A program made the position numbers and the translations under genes. DNA of 64,000 nucleotides from Balanoglossus misakiensis. Its lineage: Eukaryota > Hemichordata. The notes under the pieces were generated by a model that saw nothing but the letters and a program-made list of their open reading frames with translations, searched no databases and was not told the DNA's origin. The DNA is taken from contig CM082591.2 of assembly GCA_040954595.2 (NCBI GenBank), forward strand, positions 6,696,001 through 6,760,000, read 5' to 3'. Of the stretch, positions 52,156-63,483 are shown in pieces (position 1 is the first letter of the stretch; every line of letters starts with the position of its first letter).

Positions 52156-53349
52156 TTCATAGTTCCACCCTACGGTATAAGCCACGCCCCCCTTGGTTAC
52201 TGTTGCTACTGAGCTTGTGGGACATTGACCTCCATAGCTCCACAACGTGGATGGGGAAACTAGATTCGTTCAGCGCAACGTTCCTGGCGATATTTCTGTA
52301 TGCTACCTACCAGAGTTAAAAAACCTATCCAAGAAGTCACAGGGAAAGGGTTTAATGAGGTATAATTTCCCCGTATTTCGAACGAGTATGCCTGCATCGC
52401 GGACGATAGCGGCCGTATCCCCCCGGGCCGCAGGCTATACTGGGAATGTCGAGTTCGCGACGCAGGTACACGAGTGAGGAATACGGGGGAATTATATGTT
52501 TAACACATACATAGACCAAGTGTCCATGAAATTGAGCTTCTTTGTGAATTTAAAACATTTCAGCGAAAAAATAGCACTATTTTAAAAGGATCGACAGATC
52601 ATGTTATGCGGTCGGGGTCGCGGTCACAAACGGACATTAAACCACGATCAGCTGTTAGTAATAACGGGCCCCGAAGGTTAAGTTTATCGCGCTATTTCTG
52701 AGTGAAATCAGACGAAATATGAGACACAAGAGATATCACTTCACCTGACGATATTTTTGGTAGGTAAATATGGATGAAAACACTGATAACGCGGCAAATA
52801 GTCAGAAAAGTACGTGAACGTTACTTGGATTGACAGCGCGCGGCCCCATTGTTTACAACGCCGGACATTTTATAAGGGTCGAACAACATTGACATTTCGA
52901 ATGGAAATTGCAAGCAGCATACGAATTTCAAAATTTTCAAACACTTTAGCAATAAAATCATTGTTAAATATTTATATTGAAGACGTGTCAGTTTAAAATC
53001 TAAACGCAAACTTTTAATATCCACCACCGGAGACACCTCTCTCTCTGTGTTTTTGGCTTCGGAAACGGAACAAAAAATATACTCGATGTTGGGTCAAGGT
53101 ACCTTTCATCCGATTTACACGTCCCCCAGGCGCATCTCTTCACTATTCTGGCCGATATTTTAAAACCATTAAGTTCCTGAAACTGAAAAAAAACTTCCAG
53201 TCTGTCCATCTCTAACTGAGCGTGTACTGTAGGCTGGGCCATGTTGTTGATTATATGTGGGACAAAATGGCGGTTGTGTGAACAGCATGACTTTTCTCGG
53301 CTCTGATTGGCTGAGGGTTCAGTGTGATTGACAACTGTGGAACCATGAA
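52156..53349. mobile_element. PIF/Harbinger-like DNA transposon (1,194 bp) upstream of gene 2
   Basis: The ends TTCATAGTTCCAC and GTGGAACCATGAA are inverted repeats (12 of 13 match). TAA flanks both sides. The empty site exists in every gene 1-side unit as GCTAATATAACCGATGC, so the insertion and its 3-bp TAA duplication can be read directly. A 3-bp TWA duplication is typical of PIF/Harbinger elements. No DDE transposase is seen, but a THAP-like frame lies inside (53000-53242, minus). Confidence 0.8.
53000..53242 (-). CDS. THAP-like zinc finger reading frame inside the transposon
   Basis: An 80-codon minus-strand frame. From about residue 36 it reads RCAWGTCKSD, then FFVPFPKPKT and ERCLRWW. 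The C-x4-C pair, the FxPFPK-type phrase and the following Cys-Leu-Arg-Trp match the first half of THAP (C2CH) DNA-binding domains, found in transposases and host regulators. The distal Cys/His half is not in frame. It may be spliced (GGTGG near the end offers donors) or truncated. An upstream CCGCCATTTTG motif lies just before the ATG. It could be part of the element's own gene or a captured host exon. Confidence 0.5.
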   Translation of the reverse strand: MAQPTVHAQLEMDRLEVFFQFQELNGFKISARIVKRCAWGTCKSDERYLDPTSSIFFVPFPKPKTQRERCLRWWILKVCV

Positions 53350-53928
53350 TAACCGATGCAATAGCAAAATATCTGTCCAGCTGATTTGACGTAGCGACTG
53401 CACATTACAATGTAACCTCAAATTAAAGCCAAAGGTAGTACATCTCTAAATGTCGCTTACATTCTTGGTTAAGATTGATACCTTTAAAACAAACATACTA
53501 CAAATTGTAAAATATCTCAGAATTGAATATTATTTCACCTCGCTTTCAGTTCACAGTGAGGAGACCACAGATCTGACTCTAAAATGTCTTTTTCCGCTGA
53601 TAGATAATAACAAGCTATTTATATCACAAAAATGTCTCTGGTAGATTGGGTGACACCAAAGCCGAGACACGCAGTGATTGCACAATAAATTGTTTTACAC
53701 AATTGTATGTATATAGATACACACATACATGGATGCTGGTAGACACAGGAAATATGAAGAATAAAATTGGATGCAAAATTGAATTTAAAAATACTTTTAA
53801 TAACAATATCGCATCTACACGTCAGTCTAACAGGCTTGTGTTTCCGACTGCAAGCTTTTGAAAATTTAATATTCATAGAATTTTTAATTGAGAGTATTTT
53901 GGGACGTGCGATGCGTCATAGCGACATC

Positions 53929-54034
53929 TTTAAAGCCAGTGTATCGGGAGAACAGTTGTTACAAGTTTCCACTTCGACATCAGTGATCAGCTCGGTGGCT
54001 CGACTTCATCCTCTGTGTAAACTACAGCACTAAG
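53929..54034 (+). promoter_or_regulatory. Promoter and 5'UTR exon of subtilase gene 2 (approximate)
   Basis: A TTTAAA element at 53929-53934, preceded by TGCGTCA, and a UTR exon donor TAAG|GTATGT at 54034/54035 are conserved with gene 1. The transcription start is inferred to lie about 30 bases after TTTAAA. Confidence 0.5.
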
Positions 54035-54670
54035 GTATGTATGTGACTTGTAACTTAGATGTACATACCAAACATTCAGTCGTCATTCGTTTTGCTATAA
54101 CCATACAATCCAGTAATCATGATTACTTAAGTTAATGAAAGTCGTTGTTTTTCAAGTTGAATATGCAGAGAAAGATTTATATCCTGCTCACTGATAAGAT
54201 CCAACGGAAACACGGGTGTCTAACATGCATCAACATCAAACCTATGTGCACCCATGGCATATGCTATGAGTTGAACTTTCACTTTATTCTTATTGTATTC
54301 GACTACCTAGCCACATTTCTCAACAATGTACATTTTTCTTTTTTTCCCTGAAAATTTGAAATTTGGTTTCATTTTCCCGGTTTTCGCATGGGAAGTGAGA
54401 AAATGTTGTGAAGACCAGTCGTTTAACATATCTCAATGAAGAATATGAATAAACTCCCAAAACAAATGTAAAATAATCCAAACAATTTGTAATACAGCGA
54501 CTTGATCAATTTGCAGAGAACGTCAATATAAGAAACGCATTTGTTTGTAAAGTTCCCCTTGCACTTTAATCCATGTGTACTTGTGGCTGTAAACGTTTCA
54601 AGCCATAACTGCAATATGTCAAATCATCTCCATAACATTCCTGTTCAACATCCTGTTGTTTCAGACAACC

Positions 54671-55388
54671 ATGATCAAATCGCACTCAGTTGTGATTTGG
54701 CTATGTGTGATCGCCTTCCTTGGGATACAGATCGCAGAATCCCGAAAGTCGGAGGAGAAGTTAAGAGAACAGAGAAGAATCCGCGCTCTGCGTCCAAGCT
54801 TTGTTAAACGTGAAACTGAAGCTCCGTTGCTTCATGCTGGAGATGAGAAAATAGACGATGAATACATTGTGAAACTGAGGGTATGCATACTTAGTGATGT
54901 ACACATACACATGCACGCACAATGCCATGTTTCATTCTTTTGTCGCACGAACCATTTTTATTAATTGGCAGCATGTGAGCTTTCAAGCGAACGTAACACA
55001 GACAGAACATAAATGGCAATTTTTGCTTTCATTAAGGACGACCTAACTGACGAAGAACTTGCAGAGTTTGAAGAAAAATTCCAAGCACTTGCTGAAGAAC
55101 ATGGATTGCATATTGACTTTCAAATAAATGTGACAAGACTGATGAAAGGCTTTGTTGCTAGAATTCCTGGAGACGCAGTCCATATAGTATGTATTATTTA
55201 TTTTATATTATTTATATAAGTGTGTATATGTATGTATGTGTGTGTGTGTGTCTGTCTATCTGTCTGTCCGTCCTTCCGTCCGTCCGTCCGTACGTACGTA
55301 CGTAAGTACGTATGTATGTATGTATGTATGTATGTATGTATGTATGTATGTATGTATGTATGTATGTATGTATGTATGTATGTATGTA

Positions 55389-55441
<53 letters not shown>

Positions 55442-55478
55442 ATGTATGTATGTATGTATGTATGTATGTATGTATGTA

Positions 55479-55543
<65 letters not shown>

Positions 55544-57978
55544 ATGTATGTATGTATGTATGTATGTATGTATGTATGTATGTATGTATGTATGTATGTA
55601 TGTATGTATGTATGTATGTATGTATGTATGTATGTATGTATGTATGTATGTATGTATGTATGTATGTATGTATGTATGTATGTATGTATGTATGTATGTT
55701 TGTATGCTTTATTGTATGTTAAATTTCTGCCACAGCTCCGTTGGCTAGATGAGGTCGAATTCGTAGAAGAAGACGAAGTAGTCCATGCAGCAGAGGAATG
55801 GGGTTTGGACAGGATTGATCAGCCCGACCTACCTTTGGACAATCTCTATTCCCCTTACCCATATGGTAAGACATTTGGCACTTTAACAAACCTCATGAGG
55901 CAGTGCAGGTTTGATAAAATCTACCTTCCATCAAAAACTATTTATTTTCCGGAAGAAGATGAATGTGTTATGTCAGGTATTACCTTCAAACCCAAATTTA
56001 ATGTTCAGCTATGCTTTAATTGGAAGCTAACAATAATCTCGAATAAGTCAATAACATTTTGATCTTAATGGAATGTACATAACTAAGGAGTTTGGATGTC
56101 ATTTTTAATTCCACCATTGGAATTGTTTAATCAAATTCACAGCTAAACAAAAGGTCACCTATAACAAACTTACGTGTAAGTTTCTGTCCTCCGTAGGGGA
56201 TGGTAGTGGTGTCAATGTCTTTGTTGTTGACACTGGTATACGCTTTTCTCACAACGAGTTTGGTGGGAGAGCAGTTCGCTATTCCGATGCATTCAGGGAC
56301 GGATGGAATGTAAGTTTTTTTTAATATTATGTATCAATAACGGTGTTTCCAAAATAACACACACACAATCAAAAAGACTTGTGTGACTGCATTGCAATTG
56401 AACTACTAATCAAAACGAGATTTAGCATATATCATATAGTTTCTAAACTTAATAAACAATTATGCAATTTTGATAGTTAACTGTTGGCTGTAAAATACAG
56501 CGCACATTAATGACGATGTTTCGTATCATGTATTTTGTGATTTTCAGTGTAAATTATCAATGTGATTCCTATCAACTGGGTTGATAGACAAATCAATTGT
56601 CAGTACATGGTTACGTGATTGTATGTGTGTAAGAATAGGTTGTCGTGGAGAAATGTTACATTTCACTCATGTTCCACTTAGCCATCTGGTTAACAGTCAC
56701 AATTCAAGCAACGGTTACTATTTAACAGGGAGATGACTGTGATGGACATGGAACTCATGTGGCTGGTACAATAGGCGGAAGCACTGTCGGAGTTGCACCT
56801 GGTGTTACTTTACACTCAGTTCGAGTTTTCGATTGCGACAGTAGCGGGTCAAACGCAGGAATTATTGGAGGTGAGGCGAGCCGATTGCAACAACTATACA
56901 ATTACCCCATATATGTAGAAATGTTACGTTCTTGCAGGTTTGGCCTTTTAAATACAATGACACAAGTAGGGATTTTTGACAGGGGTTCCAACATTCCGTT
57001 TAATATATTTATGACCATTTTATCCTCAAAGCTATGGATGACGTCGCCGCTTCGAATATGTTACCTGGAGTGGTTTCTATGTCATTGAGCAGTGGAACTT
57101 CCGCAGCTATGAATTTGGCAGTTCAGCGTTTGACCGCTGCTGGATATATCGTGGTTGTTGCAGCTGGAAACCAACAAACTGACGCATGCACGAGGTCACC
57201 CGCATCGGCGCCTGAGGTATGTTACATGGAAAATGATGACGCCCTGAAATATGAGCAATGCTAAAAGTGCAATACACCCTTTTCATTAAGCTAGTGCCCT
57301 CATGCAGCCATCGTGAATTTGAACTCAAAGCGAGGCCTTTTGGGAAAGCTAACGAATCACATCTAGGGGAATTCTCATGTGGGCGCTAGACTCATGAAAA
57401 GGGTGTATATGGTACTGCCATTTATTGTCAGGTTCCTGGAATGGCGTGTACATCTGTGTTAATGCACGCCGCGTTAAAAAGTGCAAGCATATAATATTTA
57501 TGCGCATTAGCGTACCCTCTATGATAAGCATTAAGCTGGCATTTTACATTGTTACAGTTGTAACCATTTTAAGGGACAAAGTCCCGGTTTTAGAAATTTG
57601 TGTGCGCGCTCCACCAAAAAGGTCATCTTTGCTGTTTGAAAAGTGGTGATTTCGTGTATGATATATCTAGATGTAATTAGCTACATGCTAAACACATGCT
57701 TCAAGAATTTCCCTCGAACGTACACGTCAACATTAATTGGAAATACAGGCTTTGATGAAAAGACGCACTTTTCATCAAAACGCATAACCTATAATGAGTG
57801 TCCATGTGACACGCAGAAATAAATTACTTTGTTTGAAATTTGGTAATTTTGCAATTTAAGGGCAAGGTTTGTGCATTATTAGTGGTGATAACTGTTTGCA
57901 TGTGTCTGAATATATTAATCAACCCCATACATTGCAGATGGTTGCCTTCGGGCTAGACATCTTAAACTATACCACTTG

Positions 57979-58037
<59 letters not shown>

Positions 58038-60646
58038 CCGTCATGTCTTACAGGCAATTACAGTGGGAGCCACAGAAGCCGATGATGGCCTCCGGGCGTC
58101 TTCAAATTACGGTCGTTGTGTTAAAATTCTTGCCCCAGGGGGCAACATCAGAAGTGCTAGCAACGCTGGTGACGGAAGCTACCTATTAATGGGTGGAACC
58201 TCGATGGCCACGCCCCATGTCTCTGGTAAGGGTATCTTAGTGTGTCCTACGGCAAAAGAAATTTAAAAGAATTCGACCCTATTAAACATGTACAATTATT
58301 TATTTAAATCAAAGTGGACACTATTGCCTATCAGAAGTTACCAACTTATGGATGAATCTTGTGGGTTAATTGTTCCCCACTACCAGTCAATACAAAGTTA
58401 GGTGGTTCTCTATCGGAATGTAATGTTCAGTACTGTGGCTATTAATATGACTCTGATTGTTGTGCAAAATATCCCATTACGTTTGTTTTCAAACTATGGC
58501 AACGGTGATCTTCAGGCATGGTGAAATCATGACCACAAACGCAGAGTGTGTAGCACATGACGTCATTGGTGAAGTCGACAGTTGAATATAAGTGCGTTAA
58601 ACAAATTAATTGTGCTATAGACCCCATTCGACAGTACAACGTGTCTATAAGCTCGTGTGTTGATATGTTTTTCTCCTCAATATTTTCTTCAAAGGTGTTG
58701 CAGCCCTACTTCTCGAACAAAACAATGGTCTTACACAAAACGAGGTGTTAAATGCGTTGTTGAACGCTGCGGCGTCCAACAAAATCGATCTATCTGGCGT
58801 GCCCGCAGACCATCGTGGACAAACACCCAACGAACTTTTGCAGGTTCCAAATAGTGAATAGATTTGTACGTTCTAAACCCGTGGTTAATACTTCAGGGAA
58901 GCCAGATAGATCATCTCTCCAATGAGGTTACGTCACTCGGGTGAACATTCACGGCGGCTTCTCTTCATACACATTGTGACGTGTCTTGTTGTCTTGTTTT
59001 CACATGACGTTTATATGGGCCATATTGACTTTACGAGCTTACAATCATGCCGGATTATATAGACAGACGTACTTACACAATGTTATTGAGCATCTATCGC
59101 AGCATAAGATCCGTTATTTCGAGTCATTGAAAATGTGAAAAATGCTTAGGAGAATATTTGCTTGCCCTAAAGTCCTTGCCTCTAACAAAATTGAGATATA
59201 CCTGATGGCAAGGAAAGGCAGACATATAGGCAGAGAGACTGATAGACACATAATTATTGATATCACTTAAGCATTGACCCTTCTTTTCTAGAACAATTGG
59301 GATGTTCCATCGTCGACGGAACCGACCTTCGAGGTGCCCACGTTGCAACAGTGGCAAATGTTCAGAGCGCAGAAACATGCTGTGCCCATTGCCAAGGAAA
59401 TTTGCAATGTACCTTTTGGACCTGGAGTGTCACAGGAAAGAATTGCTATATGAGAAGCAGTGTCACAGAGGCTGCTGAAATATGGTGGAATGTTGCCGGC
59501 GTTGTGTCCAGAGGTAAAAAAGCAATTATGTATCACCCATAACATATTTTCCTTCTAAAATAATGGTTCTCATATAAATAGCTGCGTTTAACTGAAATAT
59601 GTGTGCATATATCTATGTTTTGACGATCTCCCTTTTATATAAAGGCGACTGCGTGGAATATATTGCATAATCACATGTTTGCAGTACGGGCTAAGTATTG
59701 ACCTCTTTGACACCATGCTAAGAAGGAGTTTATAAAACATTTTTCTTTTATAGTAACACAGTATAAATTGACACGAAAATAACTACAGACATGTGCAACC
59801 TGTCCCATTGACCGCGATATAGTTACCTACTACATTCTTCGAAATAATATTAAATATGCTAGAATGTAAATATTTAAAGTTTCATGGAGCGATATATCTT
59901 TTGTTATGATACAATATTGTTTTGTCATAATTCGTTTGTGGACTGCATAAAAAATAATTTAGAATGACGAATATAAGAAACTTTGATACAATTTAGCTTT
60001 CTCAATCGACACTTTGTGCGGTGACCCCAATTGTTAATGTCAAGTTCAGGAGAGGTTATACGAAAAGTTGAACCATCACTTCTTCAATGGGTATAGACAA
60101 TTATAAGGATTATGTTGATATTACACTATTAGGATTAAACTTGTTATATATATTTTTATTAACATTCATTTCTTTGTTCTAGCCCCATTTGACTGTACTC
60201 CCATCATGGGAACTGACCTGCGAGGTGCCACCATTAGAACAGTACCAAACATACAGTCATCAGACCAATGCTGTGCACTGTGTCAAGCAGAAGGTCAATG
60301 TACCAATTGGACCTGGAGCGTCTCAGGAAAGAACTGTTACATAAGAAGCAGCGTCACAGAAGTTGCTGACATATGGTGGAATGTGGCTGGTTATGTGTCC
60401 CGAGGTAAGAAGCGACTTTGATAACTGGGGTATTTTATGTAATGAAGTGCGATGTGTTGTTAACATTTCACCTATAATCGATATTCTGATAAGTAACATC
60501 ATATGTATGACCAAATATCCCCAGAAGAGCCCTCCGAGATACCAGAAATTGTCATGAATTGGAAATCACCAAATGCTCGACATGAGTTGATTTGCCGTTT
60601 TTGTTTGGAGTTGATTATGTACATTGATCAGTGGTTGGATGGATAA
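54671..60646 (+). CDS. Subtilase gene 2: secreted proteinase K-like protease with two PAN/apple modules
   Basis: Eleven coding exons with GT-AG borders and compatible phases: 54665-54880 (ATG at 54671), 55037-55186, 55736-55865, 56197-56309, 56729-56870, 57032-57216, 58054-58225, 58695-58853, 59292-59513, 60183-60404 and 60525-60646 (TAA at 60644). The product is about 608 residues: signal peptide, I9-type propeptide, S8 domain, two PAN/apple domains and a short tail. The catalytic residues are Asp in VVDTGI, His in GHGTHVAG, Asn in AAGNQQ and Ser in GGTSMATPH. The PAN exons are each 222 bases, phase 1-1, with GTDLRGA, CC..C and WTWSV..GKNCY motifs. Exon lengths 2-9 equal those of gene 1. The exon 9 donor is a weaker GTGAAT; without splicing, a stop follows two codons later. 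PAN modules usually bind protein or carbohydrate. An AATAAA lies at 60740. Confidence 0.88.
55221..55706. repeat. TATG/TG microsatellite in intron 3 of gene 2
   Basis: TG, TCCG, TACG and TATG tracts, the gene 2 equivalent of the intron 3 CATA tract of gene 1. It shows that gene 2 has both tracts needed for the rearrangement seen on the gene 1 side, but no array. Confidence 0.95.
57217..57978. other. Intron 7 of gene 2
   Basis: It separates exon 7 from exon 8. Parts match gene 1 intron 7 in reverse complement (for example GTTACAGTTGTAACCATTTTAAGGGAC). An unmatched insert near 57270-57415 is bounded by CACCCTTTTCAT and ATGAAAAGGGTG, a candidate small MITE absent from gene 1. Confidence 0.6.
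57979..58034. repeat. (ATC)n trinucleotide tract next to exon 8 of gene 2
   Basis: The counterpart of the (GAT)n at 7914-7961 in gene 1, at the same distance from the exon 8 acceptor. Confidence 0.95.
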
Positions 60647-60739
60647 ATAATAGTGTTTGATGGAGCAAGTTTAATTGGATGGAAGAGGGACTGTCTAGTG
60701 TTTGATGGAGCAAGTTTAAGATAATATATAGATATAGAA

Positions 60740-60745
60740 AATAAA
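60740..60745 (+). terminator. Polyadenylation signal candidate for gene 2
   Basis: AATAAA about 94 bases after the TAA stop of the tail exon. Confidence 0.5.
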
Positions 60746-60889
60746 GATTGTGACAGACTGACTGACTGCTGACTGACTATCAGACTGATTATTTATATTA
60801 ATGTTTGACAGATTGATTGAATGCTTGGTTGATTAATTGATGGATGGAAGGATGGATGTATGGATGGATGGATGAACTGATCTTACTTC

Positions 60890-61440
60890 ATTTCTTTAAA
60901 ATATTCCTAATATATCTTTCATTTTGTCCTGTTTTATCCAGCATAATGTACCTTGGAACCACTTTACCCAGGGAAACGTGAGAAGACTATACGCCCATTC
61001 TGAACATTTTCATTGGTTGCGGGTTTCCTTGATAATGCCGAATTACATGTAATCAAGAATGATTAACTGAATAAAATATCTATCTAAGCATATGGTGGTC
61101 TGAAGTTATTTGTATGAGAAGTAAAGCAAGTGAAAATAGAGACACAAAATCTTGATGGATAAATTGATGGACTGATTGGTATTTATGTGGGTGTATCAAT
61201 GCATGGACGGGCAACATGTGGATTCGACTCACTTGCCTGTTGTGTGTACAGCTTATGAGGGATTCCGAAAAAGCAGTAGTGCAATATACGACTTTTCCAA
61301 CTCTGGGAAATAATCGTCAAGCAGATCTTAACACGAATTTTGACTCAAATGGTGAATATATTGTTAACAGAAGACTGGTTTCGTCTCAAATTGAATAAAT
61401 TGCAAACTGACCCCATACAGCTAGACTACATGCAATGCTT
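60890..61440. repeat. Downstream flank of gene 2, inverted match to 5.7-6.25 kb
   Basis: It matches the flank downstream of gene 1 in reverse complement. It ends in a TGAATAAATTG ... GACTACATGCAAT phrase that recurs, diverged, at about 61917-61966 on the other side of a foreign insert. Confidence 0.8.
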
Positions 61441-61912
61441 TAAAGATGTCGCCATGACGCATTGCACGTCCCAAAATACTCTCAATTAAAAATTCTATGA
61501 ATATTACATTTTCAAAAGCTTGCAGTCGAAAACACAAGCCTGTTAGACTGACGTGTAGATACAATATTGTTATTAAAAGAATTTTTAAATTCAATTTTGC
61601 GTCCAATTTTACTCTTCATATGCCCCGTGTCTACCAGCATCCATGTATGTGTGTATCTATATACATACAATTGTGTAAAACAATTTATTGTGCAATCACT
61701 GCGTGTCTCCGCTTTGGTGTCACCCAATCTACCAGAGACATTTTTGTGATATAAATAGCTTGTTATTATTTATCAGCGAAAAAAAGACATTTTAGAGTCA
61801 GATCTGGGGTCTCCTCACTGTGAACTGAAAGCGAGGTGAAATAATATTCAATTGTGAGAGATTTTACAATTTGTAGCATGTTTGTTTTAAAGGTATCACT
61901 CTTAATAATAAT
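61438..61912 (-). repeat. Displaced fragment of subtilase upstream region, copy 1
   Basis: It matches the upstream region of the gene 1 units (12343 to about 13040), in the same orientation as gene 1. It has one copy of the 224-bp repeat rather than two. It carries the TTTAAA element and TGCGTCA motif but no exon 2 or 3. About 50-bp diverged direct repeats of flank DNA lie on both sides. Reading frames across it are shared only because of the duplication. Confidence 0.8.
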
Positions 61913-62149
61913 AATCTGAATAAATTGTAAACCTACCTCATACAGATAGACTACGTGCAATACTAGAGTATATCAAAGCAATCAGTTAAGAGGGTACCGA
62001 GAAGAAGATGGTTGAAGATTTTGTGACCAAAACAAAAAGTATCCCAAAGATGCATTACTGCAGATTTCATCAGGATTACAACACATTTGACTGACATCAG
62101 ACAGAGTGAATAGTCGAAGTTGCAGGGACATCAACTTTTCAAAAGGTAA

Positions 62150-62395
62150 TTGCAGACTGACGTGTAGATGCGATGTCGTTATTAAAAAGAGTATTTTTAA
62201 ATTCAATTTTGGATCTAATTAAGTAACTTAAAATGTTCTTCATATGCCCCGTGTCTACCAGCATATATGTATCTATCAACATTTGTAAAACCATTTACTG
62301 AGCAATATCTGCAATGGTGTCACCCAATCTACCAGAGACATATTTGTGATATGAATAGCTTGTTATTATCTATCAGCAAAGAAAAACAAAACAAT
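62150..62395 (-). repeat. Displaced fragment of subtilase upstream region, copy 2 (decayed)
   Basis: A shorter, more diverged fragment of the same upstream region, with CAGACTGACGTGTAGATG, CATATGCCCCGT and GTGTCACCCAATCTACCAGAG phrases and internal deletions. Confidence 0.75.
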
Positions 62396-63483
62396 GTTAG
62401 AAATGTTGAGTTTTATTTCTGATAATTTATTGACAATGTTGCTTTACCAATGACTGTACATGTACTAGTATTTGCATAATGTTAATCATGATCTCACTGT
62501 ACGGCGCCCTCATGAAGCAAAGAGGTGCTACTGTTCTCTTTGCTAACCGGCTGCTATGAGTAGGTTGGTAACTTTTTGTCGCTCTTTGAAATCGCTCATG
62601 AAAGTGTTTAATCGTAGACATCCACTTATATTATTGAGATGTAAATACGTATTAGTGTCTCAAGAACAGGCGACTATAATATTTTAGAAGAATGTTCATG
62701 GTTTTGTGAGTTTTTGAACATTTATTCATGAAAAGTATCATGAACAGTTACATGCGTTATGGTGTACTGCCATGATGGTCAAACAATACTTGGACATTAT
62801 TGTTATCGCGAGCCTGTTTGAAATTTGTGAATATTGGATTAAAACAGTATTTCATGCGTCACAGCATTTTCTGTCATAAAGCTACATGCATGATTTGTAT
62901 TTTTTCTTTCGGTTTTGTGAATAAGTATTGTAAAACTTGGTTGCTATGAGTAGCCAGGTACGAATGATGGAGCCGCTGACCAAATTAATGAAGATACATA
63001 ATGTGTGTCGGTTCAGTGTATAGGTCGATGTATAGCTGTTTCCCCTGAGTGACTAGGTGTGAAGCCAAAGTACACAATAAAATTCCCAACAACAACAACA
63101 ACAACAACAACAACGACGACAATAACATGGGGGTGCCCTCAGCTTGATTTCCACCATCAAAAAACTGATACGTGTATAATAGTAGGAACAGCAATATTTG
63201 TCATCGCACAATTCTCTTCAGTTCTTGTCAAATTTTGTTTCAAAATATTTTAAAGCGGGTAGATCGTCAAGTTTTTATCCTTTTGTATAGCGGTTGAATT
63301 ATCATTCTTCGCTAGATTTCTTGAAACGTACGTAGATTGCATTGGTACAGACGCGATTGGATAGAAGTTTGGGCATAGTAGAAACTGTTCACGTGACATT
63401 TTCACGCGCTATCCATATTTGGTACTTAGTTTGATACATTTGTGAGTTTCTATTGGCTGACATGCCTTGTTTTCGCGGTAAGT
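62396..63483. other. Non-coding stretch
   Basis: No supported gene. It contains a (CAA)n tract at about 63089-63112. Confidence 0.45.

Noticed and set aside
56759-57088. 109-codon frame that runs from exon 6 of gene 2 through an intron
   Set aside because: Only the first part (to 56870) is exon 6. The rest is intron read-through past a clear GTGAGG donor.
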